Part shown: one piece after another, positions 1-8,554 of the stretch | Numbering within the stretch: the first letter of the stretch is position 1 | Layout of the letters: each line of letters opens with the position of its first letter | Origin: Pontibacter aydingkolensis | GTDB taxonomy: Bacteria; Bacteroidota; Bacteroidia; Cytophagales; Hymenobacteraceae | NCBI RefSeq assembly: GCF_019443125.1 | Contig: NZ_JAHYXK010000020.1 | Location: 1 to 55,008, forward strand | DNA length: 55,008 nt | Direction of reading: 5' to 3' | The notes under the pieces: generated by a model | Told to the model about the DNA's origin: nothing | The model's input: the letters and a program-made list of their open reading frames with translations, nothing else | The model's database searches: none | Position numbers and translations under genes: made by a program

Positions 1-119
1 CGGCTTCTTCCCCAGGAAGATCCATGCCGTCACAGCCGAAGGATTCATCCTAAAGCTAATCCTCTTTATCTTCGCCTACACGCTAGCTCAAGTAATTGAG
101 TAGCTCGCAACTTGAGTTA
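1..119 (+). mobile_element. 3' end of an IS element (copy A), at the window edge
   Basis: This 119 bp segment is an exact reverse complement of the last 119 bp of the window. It holds the 3' end of a transposase reading frame and, after the stop codon, about 16 bp that should be the terminal inverted repeat, ending in CTTGAGTTA. Identity with the right-end copy stops at base 120, so the IS/chromosome junction is at or next to 119. The rest of the element lies outside the window. Two copies breaking a contig at exactly the same internal point suggests the assembly stopped in a collapsed multi-copy IS. Confidence 0.8.
2..103 (+). CDS. IS transposase, C-terminal fragment (IS982-like)
   Basis: The frame from base 2 is open to a TAG at 101-103 and encodes about 33 residues. 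It begins GFFPRKIHAVT and continues through a hydrophobic stretch (LKLILFIFAYTLAQ) to VIE. From memory, the FFPRKIHAVT motif followed by a hydrophobic tail is typical of the C-terminus of IS982-family transposases in Bacteroidota. The family name rests on this short piece only. The catalytic core and the 5' end are outside the window, so nothing can be said about activity. Confidence 0.55.
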   Translation, partial: GFFPRKIHAVTAEGFILKLILFIFAYTLAQVIE

Positions 120-299
120 TTTAATATGTAAGAGCTTTAAAACTTTTATCTGTTCAGCAATTTCATAGACATAAGGGAGTATTTTACAGAGAGATTCTGG
201 GTATAAGTATAATGTATGTTAGAATATACTTGTTTTATAGTGCCTTGCATAGCAAACTACCGTAAATAATTGTACAGCCATATAACTAGCTTACAGCCT

Positions 300-1019
300 A
301 TGATACACTTAAGCAACATACATAAGTACTATGCAGTAGGGCAAAATAAGCTGCATGTGCTTAAAGGTATAGATATGCATGTGCGTGAGGGAGAATTTGT
401 CTCAATCATGGGTTCGTCGGGTTCCGGTAAGTCCACACTGCTCAATATACTGGGTATACTGGATGATTATGATAAGGGCGAGTACATGCTGGCCGGCACA
501 TCCATCAAAAACTTGTCTGCTACCAAGGCTGCTTACTACCGCAATAAATTTCTGGGTTTTGTGTTTCAGTCGTTTAACCTGCTATCGTTTAAAAATGCCA
601 TGGAAAACGTGGCCTTGCCGCTCTATTATCAAAAAGTAGGACGCAAAGACCGCAACAAAATGGCGCTGGAATACCTGGATATGGTAGGGCTGAAGGATTG
701 GGCAGAGCATTCGCCAAACGAACTGTCTGGCGGCCAGAAACAGCGCGTGGCTATTGCCCGGGCACTTATCTCGCAACCTAAGCTTATACTTGCCGATGAG
801 CCAACCGGCGCACTCGATACCCAGACCTCTTATGAAGTGATGGATATCTTTAAAGAAGTGAACCGCAAAGGCATGACCGTAGTGATCGTGACCCACGAAA
901 ACGACATTGCTGCCCAGACACACCGTGTTATCAGGTTAAAAGACGGCTTAATAGTGAACGATGATCATGGCATGTTGGAAACTGCTGTTGCAGAGAGAGA
1001 AGCCTTTAATAAGTTTTGA
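300..1019 (+). CDS. ABC transporter ATP-binding protein, MacB/LolD type
   Basis: This is the ATPase subunit of an ABC export system acting at the inner membrane, 239 aa. Seen in the sequence: Walker A GSSGSGKST (about 38-46), Q-loop glutamine near 90, signature LSGGQ (about 142-146), Walker B LILADEP (about 162-168), D-loop ALDT and switch histidine in VTHE near 199. The frame is open 10 codons further up to a TTG at 270, but the ATG at 300 begins the conserved MIHLSNI core and is preferred. Two FtsX-like permeases and a periplasmic adaptor follow on the same strand. This is the usual make-up of MacAB-like macrolide, peptide or lipoprotein exporters. The substrate is unknown. Confidence 0.93.
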   Translation: MIHLSNIHKYYAVGQNKLHVLKGIDMHVREGEFVSIMGSSGSGKSTLLNILGILDDYDKGEYMLAGTSIKNLSATKAAYYRNKFLGFVFQSFNLLSFKNAMENVALPLYYQKVGRKDRNKMALEYLDMVGLKDWAEHSPNELSGGQKQRVAIARALISQPKLILADEPTGALDTQTSYEVMDIFKEVNRKGMTVVIVTHENDIAAQTHRVIRLKDGLIVNDDHGMLETAVAEREAFNKF

Positions 1020-1020
1020 A

Positions 1021-1151
1021 TGAGTGAATGTGTGAATTTACACTTCGTCCATTCGCTTTATTACATAGCAAGAGTTCATGAGGCGTAAATTTCATTAAAA
1101 ACAAGTTTTAAAAATTACTTATTCACTCAATCATTCATTCGCTCATTCACA
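1021..1151. repeat. intergenic inverted repeat with CATTC/GAATG words
   Basis: The gap between the ATPase and the first permease starts with TGAGTGAAT (1021-1029) and ends with its complement ATTCACTCA (1131-1139), followed by iterated CATTC units. A very similar arrangement lies in the next gap (2410-2526). These could form an mRNA hairpin between the operon genes. The function is unknown. Confidence 0.5.
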
Positions 1152-1160
1152 ATTAAATTA

Positions 1161-2405
1161 ATGTTCGACTTAGACAAATGGCAGGAAATACTAGGGACCA
1201 TGCAGAAAAACAAGCTGCGTACCTTCCTGACGGCCTTCGGGGTGTTCTGGGGCATATTTATGCTGGTGCTATTGCTGGGAGCAGGTAAAGGTCTGGAGAA
1301 CGGTGTAGTTAATCGTTTTGGGCATGGAGCCAAGAACAGCATCTATATCTGGAGCGGTAAAACTGCGCTGGCACATCAGGGCATGAGCCCGGGTCGTGAG
1401 ATAAAGTTAACCAACCAGGACCTGCAGACAATTGACCGGGAAGTGGAAAGCTTGAACATGATGGCCCCGCGCAACCGTGTAATGGGGGAGTATACCATTA
1501 ACTATAAAAAGCAGAACGGGTCTTTCCAGGTGTTTGGGGCTGAACCGGATTTTATGATAATGAATGGCGAAATTGCTGCCCGAGGTCGCCTTTTAAACCA
1601 AAATGATGAGGCAGAAAAGCGGAAAGTAGTGGTGCTGGGGGAGCAGGCGGCAGAAGTGCTTTTTGGTGAGCAAAACCCAATCGGAGAGTATGTAACTATA
1701 CGGGGCATCCATTTTAAAGTGGTAGGCACATTTAGCGTGGGAGGCAACAACGGCGCTCGCCGCGAAGAACGCGCCTATATTCCTTTTTCTACCATCCAGA
1801 GTACGTTTAACCAGCCAAACCAGGTGCAGATGATGATCCTGACTGCTGAGAACGGTGTGCCCGCTGAAGAAATGGAAATTCGCCTGAAAACTATACTTGC
1901 ACAGCGCCACAAGTTTTCTGAAGACGACGATATGGCCCTTGGTATTGAGAACACGGAAGCGGAGTTCAAGAAAGTGACGGGCTTGTTTAACGGCATCCGC
2001 ATGTTTGTGTGGGTTGTGGGCATCGGCACTTTAATAGCCGGCATAGTAGGCGTGAGTAATATTATGTTGATCATTGTAAAGGAGCGTACCCGCGAAATTG
2101 GCGTTCGGAAAGCGCTGGGAGCAACGCCATTCTCTATTGTGAGCCTTATACTTCAGGAGTCAATCGTGATCACGGGGCTATCGGGTTATATGGGGTTATT
2201 GGCTGGCACAGGGTTACTGGCTTTAATGGAGTATGCCATGGAATCGTCGGGGGCCGATATGCCGTTCTTTGCCAACCCTGAAGTAGACCCTGATGTGGCA
2301 ATATCGGCTACGGTAGTATTGGTATTGAGTGGAGCCATTGCAGGTTTAATGCCAGCGCTAAAAGCTGCCAGAATTAAACCGATAGAGGCGTTAAGGGCTG
2401 ACTAG
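1161..2405 (+). CDS. ABC transporter permease, FtsX/MacB_PCD family (first paralogue)
   Basis: Inner-membrane permease, 414 aa, with MacB topology. It has one N-terminal membrane segment (about 25-48, FLTAFGVFWGIFMLVLLLGA), a long periplasmic MacB_PCD region (about 50-270), and a C-terminal FtsX domain with three further membrane segments. The domain carries the conserved cytoplasmic motif VKERTREIGVRKALGA and ends PALKAARIKPIEALR, both hallmarks of the family. It should dimerise or pair with the next permease and be driven by the upstream ATPase. The 136 bp gap to the following permease contains an inverted repeat. The two permeases are clear tandem paralogues. Confidence 0.93.
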   Translation: MFDLDKWQEILGTMQKNKLRTFLTAFGVFWGIFMLVLLLGAGKGLENGVVNRFGHGAKNSIYIWSGKTALAHQGMSPGREIKLTNQDLQTIDREVESLNMMAPRNRVMGEYTINYKKQNGSFQVFGAEPDFMIMNGEIAARGRLLNQNDEAEKRKVVVLGEQAAEVLFGEQNPIGEYVTIRGIHFKVVGTFSVGGNNGARREERAYIPFSTIQSTFNQPNQVQMMILTAENGVPAEEMEIRLKTILAQRHKFSEDDDMALGIENTEAEFKKVTGLFNGIRMFVWVVGIGTLIAGIVGVSNIMLIIVKERTREIGVRKALGATPFSIVSLILQESIVITGLSGYMGLLAGTGLLALMEYAMESSGADMPFFANPEVDPDVAISATVVLVLSGAIAGLMPALKAARIKPIEALRAD

Positions 2406-2409
2406 GTTC

Positions 2410-2526
2410 AATGAGTGAATAAATAGAGGGGGGTAAGAAATTGTGGCAAGTATCAATAAGTCAACAAGTTAATAATTAAACCATTCAACAATTAAATACT
2501 CACTCATTCACACAATCAGTCATTCA
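2410..2526. repeat. second intergenic inverted repeat of the export operon
   Basis: AATGAGTGA (2410-2418) is complementary to TCACTCATT (2500-2508), again followed by CATTCA-type words up to the next permease start. It parallels the repeat at 1021-1151. Gene and intergenic spacer may therefore have been duplicated together. Confidence 0.45.
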
Positions 2527-2540
2527 AAATTAACAAAGGC

Positions 2541-3788
2541 ATGATAGACATTGATAAATGGACCGAGATCTACAACACTGTAAAGAAGCATAAGCTTCGT
2601 ACGGCGTTGACTGCCTTTGGCGTGTTCTGGGGCATTTTTATGTTGGTGGTGCTGTTGGGGGCTGGCAAAGGCCTGGAGAATGGTGTGGTAAGTGAGTTTA
2701 ATGTTGCCAAGAACGCAGTGTTTATCTGGACCCAACGCACCAGCATGCCTTATATGGGTTTAAAGGCGGGCCGGTTTATACAGATGACGAACGATGATGT
2801 GGCTGCTATACGTTCAAGTATACCTGAGGTAGCTGTTATTGCTCCAAACAACCAGCTGCGCGGAGATTTTGCGGTGCATTACGAAACAAAAAGCGCTGCC
2901 TTTACTGTGCGTGGCGAAACCCCGGAGATGCTGCAGGTAAGGCCAACCAAGATAATGAGTGGCAGGTTTATCAACCAAAAAGACATAAGTGAGCGCAGGA
3001 AAGTGGCAGTTATAGGCCCCCGCACACTGGAGTTGCTCTTTAAAGACACAGATCCTATAGGCGAATACATCAATATCAAAGGGAGTTATTTTCTGGTGGT
3101 GGGCACTTTCGAGCCTGTAGGTAAAGGCGAGGATATTGTAGAAGACTCTAAGATTATCTTTCTGCCTAATACAGCCTTGCAGCAAACTTTTAACCAGCCT
3201 AACCAAGTCGGCTCTATGGCGCTTACACCTAAACCAGGTATACCCGCCGCAGTGATAGAAGATAAAGTGAAGACGCTGCTGATGAAGCGCCATAATGTAG
3301 CTCCCGATGATCTCAAAGCCTTTGGCTCTGCCAACGTGGAGAAGGAGTTTCAGGATGTGCAGGGGCTGTTTTTAGGTATAGCAGGCTTTAGCTGGCTGGT
3401 AAGTATAGGTGCCATTTTCGCGGGCATTATTGGTGTGGGTAATATTATGCTGATCGTGGTAAAAGAACGCACCAAAGAGATAGGTGTCAGGAAGGCGCTT
3501 GGGGCAACACCCTTGTCCATTATCAGCCTGATCATACAGGAGTCTATTGTGATAACCGGTTTTGCCGGTTACGTTGGCTTGTTAACTGGTACAGGTTTGA
3601 TCGCGCTTATAGAATACCTGATGGTTAAGTTTGATGTGCAGGCGGGCTTTTTTGGTATACCGGAAGTAAACCTCGGAATTGCTGTAACGGCCACTATCCT
3701 GCTTGTGCTCACTGGCGCTTTGGCAGGTCTTATACCTGCTACAAAAGCAGCGCGAGTAAACCCTGTAGTGGCACTTCGCGACGAATAA
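2541..3788 (+). CDS. ABC transporter permease, FtsX/MacB_PCD family (second paralogue)
   Basis: Inner-membrane permease, 415 aa, co-linear with the preceding gene along its whole length. The opening is nearly the same (IDIDKWTEIYNTVKKHKLRT), the N-terminal membrane helix matches FGVFWGIFMLVVLLGAGKGLENGVV, the periplasmic region is about 220 residues, and the FtsX domain carries VKERTKEIGVRKALGATPLS and ends AARVNPVVALRDE. Two different permeases served by one ATPase suggest a heterodimeric channel, unlike the MacB homodimer. That is inference. The adaptor gene follows after 62 bp. No outer-membrane TolC partner is present in the window. Confidence 0.93.
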   Translation: MIDIDKWTEIYNTVKKHKLRTALTAFGVFWGIFMLVVLLGAGKGLENGVVSEFNVAKNAVFIWTQRTSMPYMGLKAGRFIQMTNDDVAAIRSSIPEVAVIAPNNQLRGDFAVHYETKSAAFTVRGETPEMLQVRPTKIMSGRFINQKDISERRKVAVIGPRTLELLFKDTDPIGEYINIKGSYFLVVGTFEPVGKGEDIVEDSKIIFLPNTALQQTFNQPNQVGSMALTPKPGIPAAVIEDKVKTLLMKRHNVAPDDLKAFGSANVEKEFQDVQGLFLGIAGFSWLVSIGAIFAGIIGVGNIMLIVVKERTKEIGVRKALGATPLSIISLIIQESIVITGFAGYVGLLTGTGLIALIEYLMVKFDVQAGFFGIPEVNLGIAVTATILLVLTGALAGLIPATKAARVNPVVALRDE

Positions 3789-3850
3789 AGATTAATGAGA
3801 GATCATAATTAACAACGAATAACTAACAACTGTTAACTGATACCCGAAGT

Positions 3851-4945
3851 ATGAAAAAGGTTTTATTAGGCTTGTTTATTGTGGTGTTCCTTGGCCTATC
3901 GGCCTGGTTAGGCTATTACTTCTACAAAAAGTCGAACACCGATCCTGTGGTTTATAAAACAGAAGCTCCCTTCGAAACAGAAATTGTAAAGAAAACCGTT
4001 GCCACGGGCTCTATTGTGCCGCGCAAGGAGGTGCAGGTAAAGTCGCAGGTGTCGGGTATCGTGGAAGAGCTGTATGTGGAGGCCGGTGAGGTAGTAAAGC
4101 AGGGGCAGTTACTTGCCAAAATCAAGATCGTGCCGAACATGGTAAGCGTGAACAACGCCGAAACGCAGCTGCAAACCGCTAAGCTAAACTTTGATGAGGC
4201 AAAGCGCGAACTGGCACGTTACGAGCAACTGTATGAGCAAAAAGTTATACCAGAGCAGGAGTACCGCAAGTATAAAGCCGACTATAATCTAAAACAAGAG
4301 GCCCTGAAAGCTGCTGAAAGCAACCTGCAACTGGTGCGCGAAGGCACATCGCGTAAGCGTAGCCAATCAACTAACCTGGTATACTCTACCATAGACGGTA
4401 TGCTGCTGGATGTGCCTGTAAAAGTGGGTACTTCTATTATTGAGCGCAACAACTTTAACGAGGGCACTACCATTGCCACCGTGGCTGATATGCGCAGCCT
4501 TATTTTTGAGGGCAAGATAGACGAATCGGAAGTAGGCAAGCTGAAAGAGAACATGGACCTGCTACTTACTATTGGTGCTATTGAGAACCGTGTATTTAAT
4601 GCCAAGCTGGAGTACATTGCCCCAAAAGGCGTGCTGGAAGAAGGCTCTATCAAATTCCCGATACGTGCACAGGTGTTGCTGGATGAGAGAGATTTTATAA
4701 GGGCAGGCTACAGCGCCAACGCCGATATTGTGCTGGACAAGCGCGACAAAGTGCTTGCGATCAAAGAAAGCATGCTGAAGTTCGAAAAAGACCAGCCTTA
4801 CGTAGAGGTAGAAACAGCACCGCAGGTTTTTGAGAAGCGGGAAGTTAAAACCGGATTGTCGGATGGTATAAACATTGAAATCATTTCAGGTCTGGAGAAA
4901 AAAGAGAAGATCAAAGTGCCGGATGCTAATATTGCTACCATTTAG
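3851..4945 (+). CDS. periplasmic adaptor (HlyD/MacA family)
   Basis: Membrane-fusion protein of a tripartite efflux system, 364 aa. It has an N-terminal membrane anchor (about 4-27, VLLGLFIVVFLGLSAWLGYYF), the first half of a lipoyl-like hairpin (VKSQVSGIVEELYVEAGEVV, about 62-81), a coiled-coil arm (about 98-160, rich in A, E, K, L and Q), the second lipoyl half, then beta-barrel and membrane-proximal domains. It would link the permeases upstream to an outer-membrane channel. It is the last gene of the operon and is followed by a strong bidirectional terminator. The length is typical of the family. Confidence 0.92.
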   Translation: MKKVLLGLFIVVFLGLSAWLGYYFYKKSNTDPVVYKTEAPFETEIVKKTVATGSIVPRKEVQVKSQVSGIVEELYVEAGEVVKQGQLLAKIKIVPNMVSVNNAETQLQTAKLNFDEAKRELARYEQLYEQKVIPEQEYRKYKADYNLKQEALKAAESNLQLVREGTSRKRSQSTNLVYSTIDGMLLDVPVKVGTSIIERNNFNEGTTIATVADMRSLIFEGKIDESEVGKLKENMDLLLTIGAIENRVFNAKLEYIAPKGVLEEGSIKFPIRAQVLLDERDFIRAGYSANADIVLDKRDKVLAIKESMLKFEKDQPYVEVETAPQVFEKREVKTGLSDGINIEIISGLEKKEKIKVPDANIATI

Positions 4946-5059
4946 GAGCCCAGACAAAAGAATATTTGACAAAGCACAAACGGCTAAAGTATTATCTGTT
5001 TAAGCTTTCTGTTAATACTTCAGGCTATTGGTACTTCCTGTCTGGCGAAGTATAAACTC

Positions 5060-5098
5060 AAAGTATAAAAGCGGGTTTATTATCCGCTTTTATACTTT
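5060..5098. terminator. bidirectional rho-independent terminator
   Basis: A perfect 15 bp stem, AAAGTATAAAAGCGG (5060-5074) and CCGCTTTTATACTTT (5084-5098), encloses a 9 nt loop between convergent genes. The A-run and T-run let it work on both strands. The stem contains the AAGTATAAAA word that is common throughout the window. Confidence 0.85.
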
Positions 5099-5102
5099 AT
5101 GG

Positions 5103-5705
5103 CTAATTGAAAAGCCACTTAAGCATAAAATGAGACGGTAGGAAAACCACTAGCGGGAAAAACACCATCATGATCCAGAAATATAAGACGCGCGGGATCT
5201 TGTTTTGCGGTTTGCTCCCGGGGCCAAATACCCAGTTAATATTCTCCTTGGGGTCAGTAAAAAGGTATACTATGGGTAGCACAATCCAGATAAGTAGAGT
5301 TTGGTAGTAGATTGCTCTTGTATCGTATCCCCAGTTTAGCAGCAGCCAGATAACAATTGCGGGCAGCACCACATGAAACAGTGATAAACCGCGCAGAAAA
5401 AAGCTTTTGGTACTATCAAACATATAGTCACTTAACCCAAATAACGGCTTGCGAAGCATAAGGCTGCCTAAGTAATCCACGTTCCAGAATAGTTCCAGGG
5501 CCAACACACCCACGGCCACCATGCTTACCATCATACGGCTTTCGGTCCAGAGGGCAATGCCTACAGAGAACAGCGCAATATCAGAAAACCACAGAAAGTT
5601 AGCGGGTTTATACTTTACCCAATACACAGGCACCAGCACCATCACAAACAGAGTATAGGCAAGTTTTAGCCACAGCGGTACAGCAGCGTCCATAGTCAGG
5701 TGCAT
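5103..5705 (-). CDS. conserved multi-pass membrane protein of unknown function
   Basis: A 200 aa integral membrane protein with about five to six hydrophobic segments: LWLKLAYTLFVMVLVPVYW near the N-terminus, then the stretches around 40-55, 57-70, 105-125, 133-150 and 175-195. Polar motifs between them (NFLWFSDIALF, FWNVDYL, YMFD, LFHVVLP, DPKENINWVFGPG) look strongly conserved in character and resemble a family often labelled only 'membrane-associated protein'. No catalytic signature is recognised. The first ATG (5705) and a second one four codons in are both possible starts. The gene converges on the exporter operon. Confidence 0.8.
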   Translation of the reverse strand: MHLTMDAAVPLWLKLAYTLFVMVLVPVYWVKYKPANFLWFSDIALFSVGIALWTESRMMVSMVAVGVLALELFWNVDYLGSLMLRKPLFGLSDYMFDSTKSFFLRGLSLFHVVLPAIVIWLLLNWGYDTRAIYYQTLLIWIVLPIVYLFTDPKENINWVFGPGSKPQNKIPRVLYFWIMMVFFPLVVFLPSHFMLKWLFN

Positions 5706-5926
5706 TAAATTATCGAGCGTTCAAACCAAACAAGAGTGGCAGCATCAGCTTAACTGGCCATAACATCAGGTGTTTAAAAATGCTGCGTTTACCAATTCAA
5801 ACTATAGCCTTATACTATATTAAGTGCGACTTACGGAATAACCTGATATAGGATTAACTAATTAGCTGTGGTATAGTAAAAAATAACATGTAATGTATTG
5901 ATTATCATTGCTTAATATATAATACC

Positions 5927-6424
5927 ATGAAAGATTTTAACATTGATTTGAGAAAGATGCTGGTTTATTGCCTGATGGTTTTAAGCTGCTTCGCCCTTGC
6001 CTGCGACGATGACGACGATGATATTGATGTTTTGCCGGATGATGAAGTTGAGTTTGACAACATACAGCTTTTAGGCGCTAACGAGGTTCCAGCCGTTACA
6101 TCCTCCGGCTCAGGAACACTTAATGCTACCTATGACCGCGATACCAATATCATTACTTACTCAGTTACCTGGACATTGGGTAACGTTAGCGATAATTTAA
6201 CAGGGATGCATTTCCATGGCCCGGCTTCTACTACAGCAAACGCACCGGTTGTAATAGATATTACCCCGGTTGCCTCTAACCGTACCTATCAGGGTTCTGC
6301 TTCCGGGAGCACCCGGCCATTAACAGAAGCAGAAGAAGATGAATTGCTAGATGGCAGATGGTACTTAAACGTACACAGCACCACTTATCCGAATGGCGAA
6401 CTAAGAGGCCAGCTTGTAGATTAA
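5927..6424 (+). CDS. CHRD-domain lipoprotein
   Basis: A 165 aa secreted lipoprotein. A hydrophobic signal (MLVYCLMVLSCFALA) leads to cysteine 26 in the lipobox ALAC, followed at once by six aspartates. The acidic residues after the cysteine match the type of signal that sends lipoproteins to the cell surface in Bacteroidota. Residues about 44-164 form a CHRD domain, seen in HFHGPA, the beta-rich body, and the ending WYLNVHSTTYPNGELRGQL. CHRD domains occur in chordin and in bacterial secreted proteins, and their role is unclear. An internal ATG (codon 11) would give a tighter signal peptide. A terminator hairpin follows. Confidence 0.88.
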   Translation: MKDFNIDLRKMLVYCLMVLSCFALACDDDDDDIDVLPDDEVEFDNIQLLGANEVPAVTSSGSGTLNATYDRDTNIITYSVTWTLGNVSDNLTGMHFHGPASTTANAPVVIDITPVASNRTYQGSASGSTRPLTEAEEDELLDGRWYLNVHSTTYPNGELRGQLVD

Positions 6425-6445
6425 GGATAGTTTTCTTTTTGTAAG

Positions 6446-6486
6446 CAAACAGCCTGCATCACATTTACAGCGGTGCAGGCTGTTTG
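6446..6486. terminator. rho-independent terminator after the CHRD gene
   Basis: A 13 bp perfect stem, CAAACAGCCTGCA (6446-6458) and TGCAGGCTGTTTG (6474-6486), with a 15 nt loop. It lies 20 bp past the CHRD stop codon. Confidence 0.75.
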
Positions 6487-6518
6487 TTTGTAAGAGAGTT
6501 TGCCTTAGTGTAATTTTG
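6487..6518 (+). promoter_or_regulatory. Bacteroidota-type promoter for the GNAT gene
   Basis: TTTG (6487-6490), a 20 nt spacer and TAATTTTG (6511-6518) match the Bacteroidota -33 TTTG and -7 TAnnTTTG consensus. The -33 element lies directly behind the preceding terminator stem. Transcription should begin near 6524, about 18 nt before the ATG at 6542. Confidence 0.55.
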
Positions 6519-6541
6519 CAGCTTTCGCACTCTAACGCACC

Positions 6542-7024
6542 ATGGCACAGCATTACAACACTCCGTCGGCAATACAGATCGTAGATTTTAACCTGTTTTA
6601 CGCAAAAGCTTTTTACGACCTTAACCACGAGTGGATATCCAAATATTTTGTAATGGAGGATGCTGATATCAAATCGCTCTCAGATCCGCAGGGCTATATT
6701 ATAAATAAGGGTGGGCATATTTTGATTGCGCTGTTTAACGGCGAACCTGTTGGCACATGCGCCTTGCTAAACGAGGGTGATGGGGTTTATGAACTGGCTA
6801 AAATGGCAGTTGCCCCTAAAATGCAGGGTATGAAGATCGGTAAAATGCTTGGAGAGGCTGCCCTGTACAGAGCCAAACAAGTAGGGGCACAAAAGGTATA
6901 CCTTGTTTCTAACAGGCGCTTAGAAACCGCACTAAACCTTTATAAGCGCCTCGGTTTTGTAGAAGTGCCTATGCCCCCCAGCATCTATGAGCGTGCCGAT
7001 ATTAAGATGGAACTCGCTTTGTAA
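6542..7024 (+). CDS. GNAT-family N-acetyltransferase
   Basis: A 160 aa single-domain acetyltransferase using acetyl-CoA on an unknown amine substrate. The fold is visible as GEPVGTCALL (strand 4), YELAKMAVAPKMQGMKIGKML (about 83-103, strand 4 to the pyrophosphate-binding Q-x-x-x-x-G region), KVYLVSNRRLETALNLYKRLGF (strand 5 and the helix before the C-terminal strand), and a short tail. The length is typical for a stand-alone GNAT enzyme. A good promoter precedes it, and the next gene converges with only 13 bp between stop codons. The substrate cannot be inferred from the neighbours. Confidence 0.9.
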   Translation: MAQHYNTPSAIQIVDFNLFYAKAFYDLNHEWISKYFVMEDADIKSLSDPQGYIINKGGHILIALFNGEPVGTCALLNEGDGVYELAKMAVAPKMQGMKIGKMLGEAALYRAKQVGAQKVYLVSNRRLETALNLYKRLGFVEVPMPPSIYERADIKMELAL

Positions 7025-7037
7025 GTATAAAATCTGC

Positions 7038-7598
7038 CTACGTTAAGCTTGTTTGCCTGCCAGGCTCCATGCGTGCAATGCCTTCTGTCATCCAGCATCC
7101 TTTATAACTGCCTCTGCGCTGCTTGGCTAGTATAAAAAGGTACACATCCTCAGTTCCGTCTCTGCCAGTAACTACTACCAACTGGTAAGCTTTGTCTTCA
7201 GTTATCACCAGTTGCCCGGTTTTGTAACTTTTAAAGTTTAGCATGGTGCGATAGGCAGGGTCTCTTACGATTAATCTAAAGTGGTTTATAGGGCCAATGT
7301 GCATTTTGTTCTTAGGCGACGAGAAGTTGAATACCGTTATAATGCCGCTATCCTGGTGATCGTTTTCCTGGAGCGCGCGCATCTGTATGCGTATAACCTG
7401 GCGTGGCGTAAGTGCCTTATCCGGCTTTAGATAAGTCCATTTAGATGTAGAGGTAATCACCTCCGTAGCAGAATTGTAAGATGCATAATGCTGTCTGTCT
7501 GGGGAAGGCATAGCAGGAAACTGCCACCAAAACAGGATCAACAAGGCGATTCCTGTTGCGAGCATTATCTTGTCAAATACATGATCTATCCCCTTCAT
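7038..7598 (-). CDS. DUF4864-like protein with N-terminal membrane anchor
   Basis: A 186 aa protein with one N-terminal hydrophobic segment (about 11-28, IMLATGIALLILFWWQFPA). The rest is soluble and probably extracytoplasmic. The region QVIRIQMRALQENDHQDSGI, followed by a beta-rich body (GPINHFRLIVRDPAYRTML, GQLVITEDKAYQLVVVTGRD), resembles DUF4864, a NTF2-like fold of unknown role found in many proteobacteria and Bacteroidota. The assignment is from memory of that pattern and is moderate. The gene is monocistronic and convergent with the acetyltransferase. Confidence 0.7.
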   Translation of the reverse strand: MKGIDHVFDKIMLATGIALLILFWWQFPAMPSPDRQHYASYNSATEVITSTSKWTYLKPDKALTPRQVIRIQMRALQENDHQDSGIITVFNFSSPKNKMHIGPINHFRLIVRDPAYRTMLNFKSYKTGQLVITEDKAYQLVVVTGRDGTEDVYLFILAKQRRGSYKGCWMTEGIARMEPGRQTSLT

Positions 7599-7741
7599 AC
7601 TAAATATGTACTTTATTTAGAGCGGTTGAGTTGTGTTATGGCTTGTTTTTAAGGGTGTATTGATCTTTAATAACAGGCAATAGCGCAGGCTAGCAAACAA
7701 AACAAAAGAGCTGCGTATAGTTTAATCAGCCTCATGCCGCC

Positions 7742-8533
7742 ATGAAAAACCTGTTGTCTCATAAAGTAAGAAAAGCAAAGCGTTGGGTTCTGGACCATTC
7801 GTTTATTAGAGTTTTCCAACACAGGTTCCCCAAACTGGCTTCGTTTATAGGAGCTCGTTTTCATACTAAAAGCTTTATCGGTTTGCCATTAACGCTGGTT
7901 GCGGTTCTGGCTTTTTTAAACATAGGTTTGCTGTCTGAGCTTACCGAAAGCGTAATGGACGCAGAGTGGATAGTGGTGGCAGACAAGGAATTTACTTCTA
8001 TGTTGTACAACATTCGCCAGCCGTGGCTAAGTAAGTTCTTCTATGTGATAACCCAATTAGGAGAGCGGGAGGCTGTCTTTATTCTTGGGGCGGTTGTTAC
8101 GGCGATCTTTGTATACCGGCGGCGTTTTGTTGCGCTTATCGCCTTCTGGCTGGTAATGGGAGGCCTGGGCTTATCGGTAAGGTACGGTAAAACTTTTATC
8201 AGCCGGGCAAGGCCTGCCGATGTAGCCTATTACGAAGTGGTGCATTATTCTTTTCCCAGTGGGCATGCCACTACCGCGCTCGCACTTTATGGTTTGCTTG
8301 CCTATTTTCTGTACCGGCATTACGATAAAAACCGGTATCAGCGTCTTTGTCTCTGGCTGGCCGTTATACTTATACTTCTGGTTGGGTTTAGCAGGATATA
8401 CCTGGGGGTGCACTACCTGTCTGATGTGCTGGCGGGGTTTCTGCTGGGCTTGTTGTGGATGCTGGTAGGAGTGAGCCTGGTAGAGGTAATGATGTACCGC
8501 AGAAACAAGCCTCCGCTCAACAACAAATCCTAA
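7742..8533 (+). CDS. PAP2-family phosphatase (phosphatidate or undecaprenyl-diphosphate type)
   Basis: A 263 aa membrane phosphatase with all three PAP2 motifs: K150-TFISRA-RP158 (KX6RP), PSGH at 172-175, and SR-x5-H-x3-D (SRIYLGVHYLSD, about 217-228). The active site should face the periplasm. At least five membrane segments are visible. Family members dephosphorylate phosphatidic acid, phosphatidylglycerol phosphate or undecaprenyl diphosphate, and the sequence does not decide which. A phospholipase C-like gene starts 21 bp downstream, so the pair may act together in lipid turnover. That link is inference. Confidence 0.9.
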   Translation: MKNLLSHKVRKAKRWVLDHSFIRVFQHRFPKLASFIGARFHTKSFIGLPLTLVAVLAFLNIGLLSELTESVMDAEWIVVADKEFTSMLYNIRQPWLSKFFYVITQLGEREAVFILGAVVTAIFVYRRRFVALIAFWLVMGGLGLSVRYGKTFISRARPADVAYYEVVHYSFPSGHATTALALYGLLAYFLYRHYDKNRYQRLCLWLAVILILLVGFSRIYLGVHYLSDVLAGFLLGLLWMLVGVSLVEVMMYRRNKPPLNNKS

Positions 8534-8554
8534 ATCCATACTTTTTGCAGTGGT

